NCBI RefSeq assembly: GCF_013205025.1
Contig: NZ_JABMLE010000002.1
Coordinates: 1 to 64,000 of the forward strand
Direction of reading: 5' to 3'
Length of the DNA: 64,000 nt
Origin: Rathayibacter sp. VKM Ac-2857
GTDB lineage: Bacteria > Actinomycetota > Actinomycetes > Actinomycetales > Microbacteriaceae
Shown in pieces: positions 61,163 to 64,000 of the stretch. The notes under the pieces are model-generated. The model saw only the letters and a program-made list of their open reading frames with translations. It ran no database searches and was not told the DNA's origin. The position numbers were made by a program, and so were the translations under genes. Position 1 is the stretch's first letter. The number at the start of each line of letters is the position of its first letter.

Positions 61163-61909
61163 TCAGTCGCCCGCCTGCGGTCCGCTCTCCCGCAGCGGTC
61201 CGCGGACGATCGAGTCGCCGGAGTGCTGCGGGTCGCCGTCGTCGGGCTCCTCGGAGATGTCGACGAGCGAGTACTCGGCGAGGTCGATGTCGGCGGGGAC
61301 CGTGAAGCGGCCGTCTGTGCCGTCCAGCACGCCGAGCCCCACCAGTCCGGTGGCGTCGGCGGCGATCAGCCAGACCTCGCGGTAGGAGTCGGCCGCGCCC
61401 TCCGCGTCGAGGTGCACGACGAGCTGCCGCTCGCCGTCGGCGTCCTCGAGCTCGGCGCTGCCGCTCGCGCCCTGCCAGTCGGGGAAGGCGGCGAGGTCGG
61501 CGCGTGCCACGACGACCGCGTCGGTGCTCCGCGACGCCTGCAGCCAGAAGCCGCCGACGACGCCGATCGCGAGGGCCGCGAGGGCGGCGAGCGCCGCCGG
61601 AAGCAGTCGGCGGGAGCGCGGTCGGCGTCGCGACGGCGTGTGGCGGCCGACAGGAAGCGCGGTCACCGGAGCGATCGGGGCCTCCGGAGTCGTCCCCAGC
61701 CCCAGCTCCCCGCGGATGCGGTCCCAGACCTCGGCCGGCGGGGTCTCGAGCACCAGCGAGCGGCTCTGCCTGCCGAGACCGGCGGCGTGGCCGAGTTCGA
61801 CCAGCTGCTGGGCGCACTCGGGGCACGCCTCGAGGTGGGCGGCGGCGTCGGCGGAGGAGTCCTCGCCGAGGGCGAGGAGGGCGAGCTCGTCGGGATCGAG
61901 GTGCGTCAT
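61163..61909 (-). CDS. RskA-family anti-sigma factor
   Basis: A 248-residue single-pass membrane protein with an N-terminal zinc-binding anti-sigma domain (AAAHLEACPECAQQLVELG, His-x3-Cys-x2-Cys), a basic stretch, one TM helix (about 103-125) and an extracytoplasmic RskA domain (VVVARADLAAFPDWQGASG ... WLIAADATGLVGLGVL). It holds the sigma factor at the membrane until proteolysis. Its start overlaps the sigma gene stop by 4 nt (ATGA). Confidence 0.9.
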   Translation of the reverse strand: MTHLDPDELALLALGEDSSADAAAHLEACPECAQQLVELGHAAGLGRQSRSLVLETPPAEVWDRIRGELGLGTTPEAPIAPVTALPVGRHTPSRRRPRSRRLLPAALAALAALAIGVVGGFWLQASRSTDAVVVARADLAAFPDWQGASGSAELEDADGERQLVVHLDAEGAADSYREVWLIAADATGLVGLGVLDGTDGRFTVPADIDLAEYSLVDISEEPDDGDPQHSGDSIVRGPLRESGPQAGD

Positions 61910-62571
61910 GGGCTGCTCACCTCCAATCGGGAGCGGAGTCTGTCGAGACTGCGGCGGATGTGGCTCTTGACGGTGCCGAGCGGGAGCCCGGTGCGCTCGG
62001 CGATCTCGGTGTGCGTCAGGTCGTCGTAGAAGGCGAGGCTCATCACCCGCCGCGGGACCGGATCGAGGCGGGCGAGCTCGTCCGCCACCAGGACCCGCTC
62101 CTCGAGATCGACCGGCGCCTCGCCCTCGTCGATCGGGGCGACCGCGACCAGCGCGGCGGTGAGCCGGCGCTCGCGCGACCGGTTCTCGTGGGCGTCGGCG
62201 ATGCGCTTGCGCGAGATGCCGACCAGCCAGGCGCCGAGGGCGGCCCGGCCGGGGTCGAAGCTGCCGCGCCCCGTCCAGGCCGAGACGAACACGCGCTGGA
62301 CCACGTCCTCCGCATCACCGCGGTCGCCGAGCGAGCGCAGCGCGAGGGTGAAGACGAGCGGCGACCAGCGGGAGTAGGCCTCGGCGAGCGCCGACTCCTC
62401 CCCCGCCGCGAAGCGCAGGCCGAGGCGCTGGACGAGGGCGCGCTCGTCGGCGGCCTCGTCGTCGGGCTCGCGGGTCTGGGCGTCGCTCAGGGGGGTCCTC
62501 CTGGACTGGGGGCGGCACCGGGGCGGAGGAGCCGGTGGCTCGACGGCGCGGGGTGCTGCGGCGATGCTCAT
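61906..62571 (-). CDS. ECF sigma factor (SigK-like)
   Basis: Alternative sigma factor with region 2 (YSRWSPLVFTLALRSLGDRG, DAEDVVQRVFVSAWTGRGSF) and region 4 (LDPVPRRVMSLAFYDDLTHTEIAERTGLPLGTVKSHIRRSLDRLR). ATG 62571 gives 221 residues but has no ribosome binding site. A perfect AGGAGG lies 6 nt before an in-frame CTG at 62490, which would give a 194-residue protein of normal ECF length, so the true start may be CTG. Coupled with the RskA-type anti-sigma gene. Confidence 0.88.
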   Translation of the reverse strand: MSIAAAPRAVEPPAPPPRCRPQSRRTPLSDAQTREPDDEAADERALVQRLGLRFAAGEESALAEAYSRWSPLVFTLALRSLGDRGDAEDVVQRVFVSAWTGRGSFDPGRAALGAWLVGISRKRIADAHENRSRERRLTAALVAVAPIDEGEAPVDLEERVLVADELARLDPVPRRVMSLAFYDDLTHTEIAERTGLPLGTVKSHIRRSLDRLRSRLEVSSP

Positions 62572-62630
62572 GCTACGGCGCGCTCTCACCGGGAGCACAG
62601 GGGTGGTCGAGCACGGTCATCGTCGGGCGG

Positions 62631-63314
62631 TCAGGTCGAGGGGGTCGCGGTGACGACCACGTTGCTGAGGTAGTGCCGGGTGTCGTAGTCGAAGTCGCCG
62701 CCGCAGGTGATCAGGACCAGCCGGGCGGGGCCGTCCTGGACGAAGACGCTGGAGAGGTCGACCGCGGTCTTCTCGGTCGTCTCGACCGTGTCGACGGTGT
62801 AGACGCGCTGGACGCCGTCCTCACCGGTCAGCCCGATCCGCTGACCGGGCTGGGCCTTCTTCAGCTCGGCGAACGGGCCGAGCCCGTAGGTGAGCGAGTC
62901 GACGTGCGCGGCGATCACGGTGGTGCCCTCGGCGGCATCGAGTCCGCGGCCGAAGCGGTACCAACCGGCGACGTCGGTGTCGGGCACCAGCTCCATGGTG
63001 CCGTCGTCGGCGACTTCGACCGGCTGCACCGGCATGTCGATCGGCAGGCCGTCGACGACCAGCCGGGTCGGCGCGAGCACGACCGGCGTAGGCGTTGCCC
63101 CGAGTCGCGCGTCGGCGACGGGGACGTCCGGCACGGCGGGGGCGGTGGGAGTGCTGGAGGGGATCGCGGCCGGCGTCGACGTCTGGACCGGCGGGCTCGC
63201 GTCAGGGGCGGGCACGACCCCGACCGCCTGTGCCGAGCAGCCGCCGAGGCCGACGCCGACCACGATCGAGCCGACCACGAGGAGGACGCGCGGCAGACGG
63301 GGGGTCCTGCTCAT
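62631..63314 (-). CDS. Class F sortase
   Basis: Transpeptidase that attaches proteins to the cell wall. The 227-residue product has the catalytic His in TVIAAHVDSLTYGLGPF, the Cys in LVLITCGGDFDYDTRHYLSN and the Arg in DTRHY. The N-terminus has a signal helix ending VGVGLGGCSAQ, which looks like a lipobox, then a Pro/Thr-rich linker. GGAGG precedes ATG 63314. It follows the DUF4397 gene, its possible substrate or partner. An open frame continues upstream through the 27-bp repeats, but the ribosome binding site decides the start. Confidence 0.88.
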   Translation of the reverse strand: MSRTPRLPRVLLVVGSIVVGVGLGGCSAQAVGVVPAPDASPPVQTSTPAAIPSSTPTAPAVPDVPVADARLGATPTPVVLAPTRLVVDGLPIDMPVQPVEVADDGTMELVPDTDVAGWYRFGRGLDAAEGTTVIAAHVDSLTYGLGPFAELKKAQPGQRIGLTGEDGVQRVYTVDTVETTEKTAVDLSSVFVQDGPARLVLITCGGDFDYDTRHYLSNVVVTATPST

Positions 63315-63366
63315 CACGTCCTCCTTCCTCGTGGTCGGCGGCCGGCCCGGAGTGCGGGGCACGCCG

Positions 63367-63447
63367 GGCCGGCGGTCTTCGGTGCCGGTTCGCGACCGGC
63401 GGTCTTCGTCGCCGGTCAGCGACCGGCGGTGCTCACCGTCGGTCAGC
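63367..63447. repeat. Three 27-bp tandem repeats, each a hairpin
   Basis: Units at 63367-63393, 63394-63420 and 63421-63447. The middle one is GACCGGCG-GTCTTCGT-CGCCGGTC plus AGC, a perfect 8-bp stem; the others have one or two changes. The last unit reaches the stop codon of the DUF4397 gene. Confidence 0.8.
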
Positions 63448-64000
63448 GACCGGCGACGGCCTTGCGGCGGCCCACCAGCGCGGCGCCGATCAGCGCGAGC
63501 GAGGCGAGCGCGGCAGCGCCCCACCAGCCCGCGGCCGCGTCGGTGCGGTTGTCGGCGGCGAGGCCGGCCTCACCGGCGGGGACACCCGACGGCGAGGAGT
63601 GCAGTCCGCCGATGGTCTGCGTCGCGAGGGCGAGGTTGCCCTTCTCCAGGCTGCCCCAGGCGTAGACGATCGTGTTGACGCCCTCCTGGACCTGGACGTC
63701 GGCCGGGCCGATGACCGGGGTCGTGGTCCCGGTCGCGGCGACGACGGTCGAGATCGTGGCCGGAGCGAGGTTGAGGATGCCCTCGTTCGGGTTGGTCACG
63801 TTCGTCAGCACCGGCGAGCCGCCGGCGAGGATGTCCACGGCGGGGGCCGCGGCGATGTGGCGGACCGTGAGGCGTCCCTCCCCGGCTGCAGTGGCGGAGA
63901 TGTCGTTCGGGAACAGCGTGGCGGTGGGGGTGTTGTCGGGCTTGAGGTGCGCAGCGACGGTGTAGCTCTTGCCGGCCTCGAGCGCGAGGTCGACGGGGCC
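63443..64000 (-). CDS. DUF4397 surface protein (5' end outside window)
   Basis: The last 185 residues of a protein that continues past the right edge. Visible are two DUF4397 beta-domain units (SYTVAAHLKPDNTPTATLFP; RLTVRHIAAAPAVDILAGGS and TNPNEGILNLAPATISTVV; VQVQEGVNTIVYAWGSLEKG), a Gly/Ala linker, and a C-terminal TM helix with basic end (WWGAAALASLALIGAALVGRRKA). No clear LPXTG-like motif precedes the helix. Such proteins often stand next to class F sortases in Actinobacteria; a role on the surface is inferred. Confidence 0.85.
   Translation of the reverse strand, partial: GPVDLALEAGKSYTVAAHLKPDNTPTATLFPNDISATAAGEGRLTVRHIAAAPAVDILAGGSPVLTNVTNPNEGILNLAPATISTVVAATGTTTPVIGPADVQVQEGVNTIVYAWGSLEKGNLALATQTIGGLHSSPSGVPAGEAGLAADNRTDAAAGWWGAAALASLALIGAALVGRRKAVAGR

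Overview
The window is a high-GC, densely packed actinobacterial chromosome segment. Gene order, the PriA-type hisA, ClgR, FtsK, RskA-like anti-sigma factor, class F sortase, DUF3046 and DUF4397 all fit Actinobacteria. The palindromic repeat family built on CTGGTCGAGTAGCCCC / GGGGCGTATCGAG points to Microbacteriaceae (for example the Rathayibacter, Clavibacter or Curtobacterium group). This is inference from recognition, not from a search. Almost everything is core genome; no phage, insertion sequence, CRISPR array or complete tRNA gene was seen.

Region 1 (1-30 kb). The left edge holds the promoter and leader of a leftward ribosomal RNA operon whose 16S gene lies outside the window. Next come tyrS, a SatD-family regulator with its membrane partner under a striking double operator, and a leftward block of pheST, argCJBDF, argH, a 46-residue membrane peptide and a 3-methyladenine glycosylase. 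A repeat-filled gap separates this from the gluABCD glutamate transporter, a TrmH-type rRNA methyltransferase, infC-rpmI-rplT and a hisC-hisB-hisH-priA-sseB operon. From memory, the infC, pheST, arg and tyrS order resembles the M. tuberculosis Rv1641-Rv1689 interval.

Region 2 (26-58 kb). This is the conserved actinobacterial lexA-to-pnp block (compare Rv2719-Rv2783): a LysM SOS division-suppressor candidate divergent from lexA, hflX, dapF, miaA, miaB, recX, recA, DUF3046, clgR, cinA, pgsA, ftsK, rnj, dapA, thyX, dapB, an M16 peptidase and pnp. It combines the DNA-damage response (lexA, recA, recX, LysM protein), lysine/diaminopimelate synthesis (dapA, dapB, dapF), tRNA modification (miaA, miaB) and RNA decay (rnj, pnp). 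A cassette of a GH13 alpha-glucosidase between two aldo/keto-reductase-like genes is inserted between pnp and the peptidase.

Region 3 (58-64 kb). This end is accessory: two small unknown proteins, a major-facilitator exporter divergent from a LysR regulator, an ECF sigma/anti-sigma pair, a class F sortase and a DUF4397 surface protein cut by the right edge.

Three observations stand out. (i) SatD has two tandem ATCAAG-N8-CTTGAT operators placed on its -35 and -10. (ii) An identical 19-bp palindromic sequence occurs in the leaders of both lexA and recA. (iii) About 18 genes have a TANNNT -10 hexamer 6-8 nt before the start codon, the layout of leaderless mRNAs. Three intergenic clusters of ~128-bp palindromic repeats are also described.
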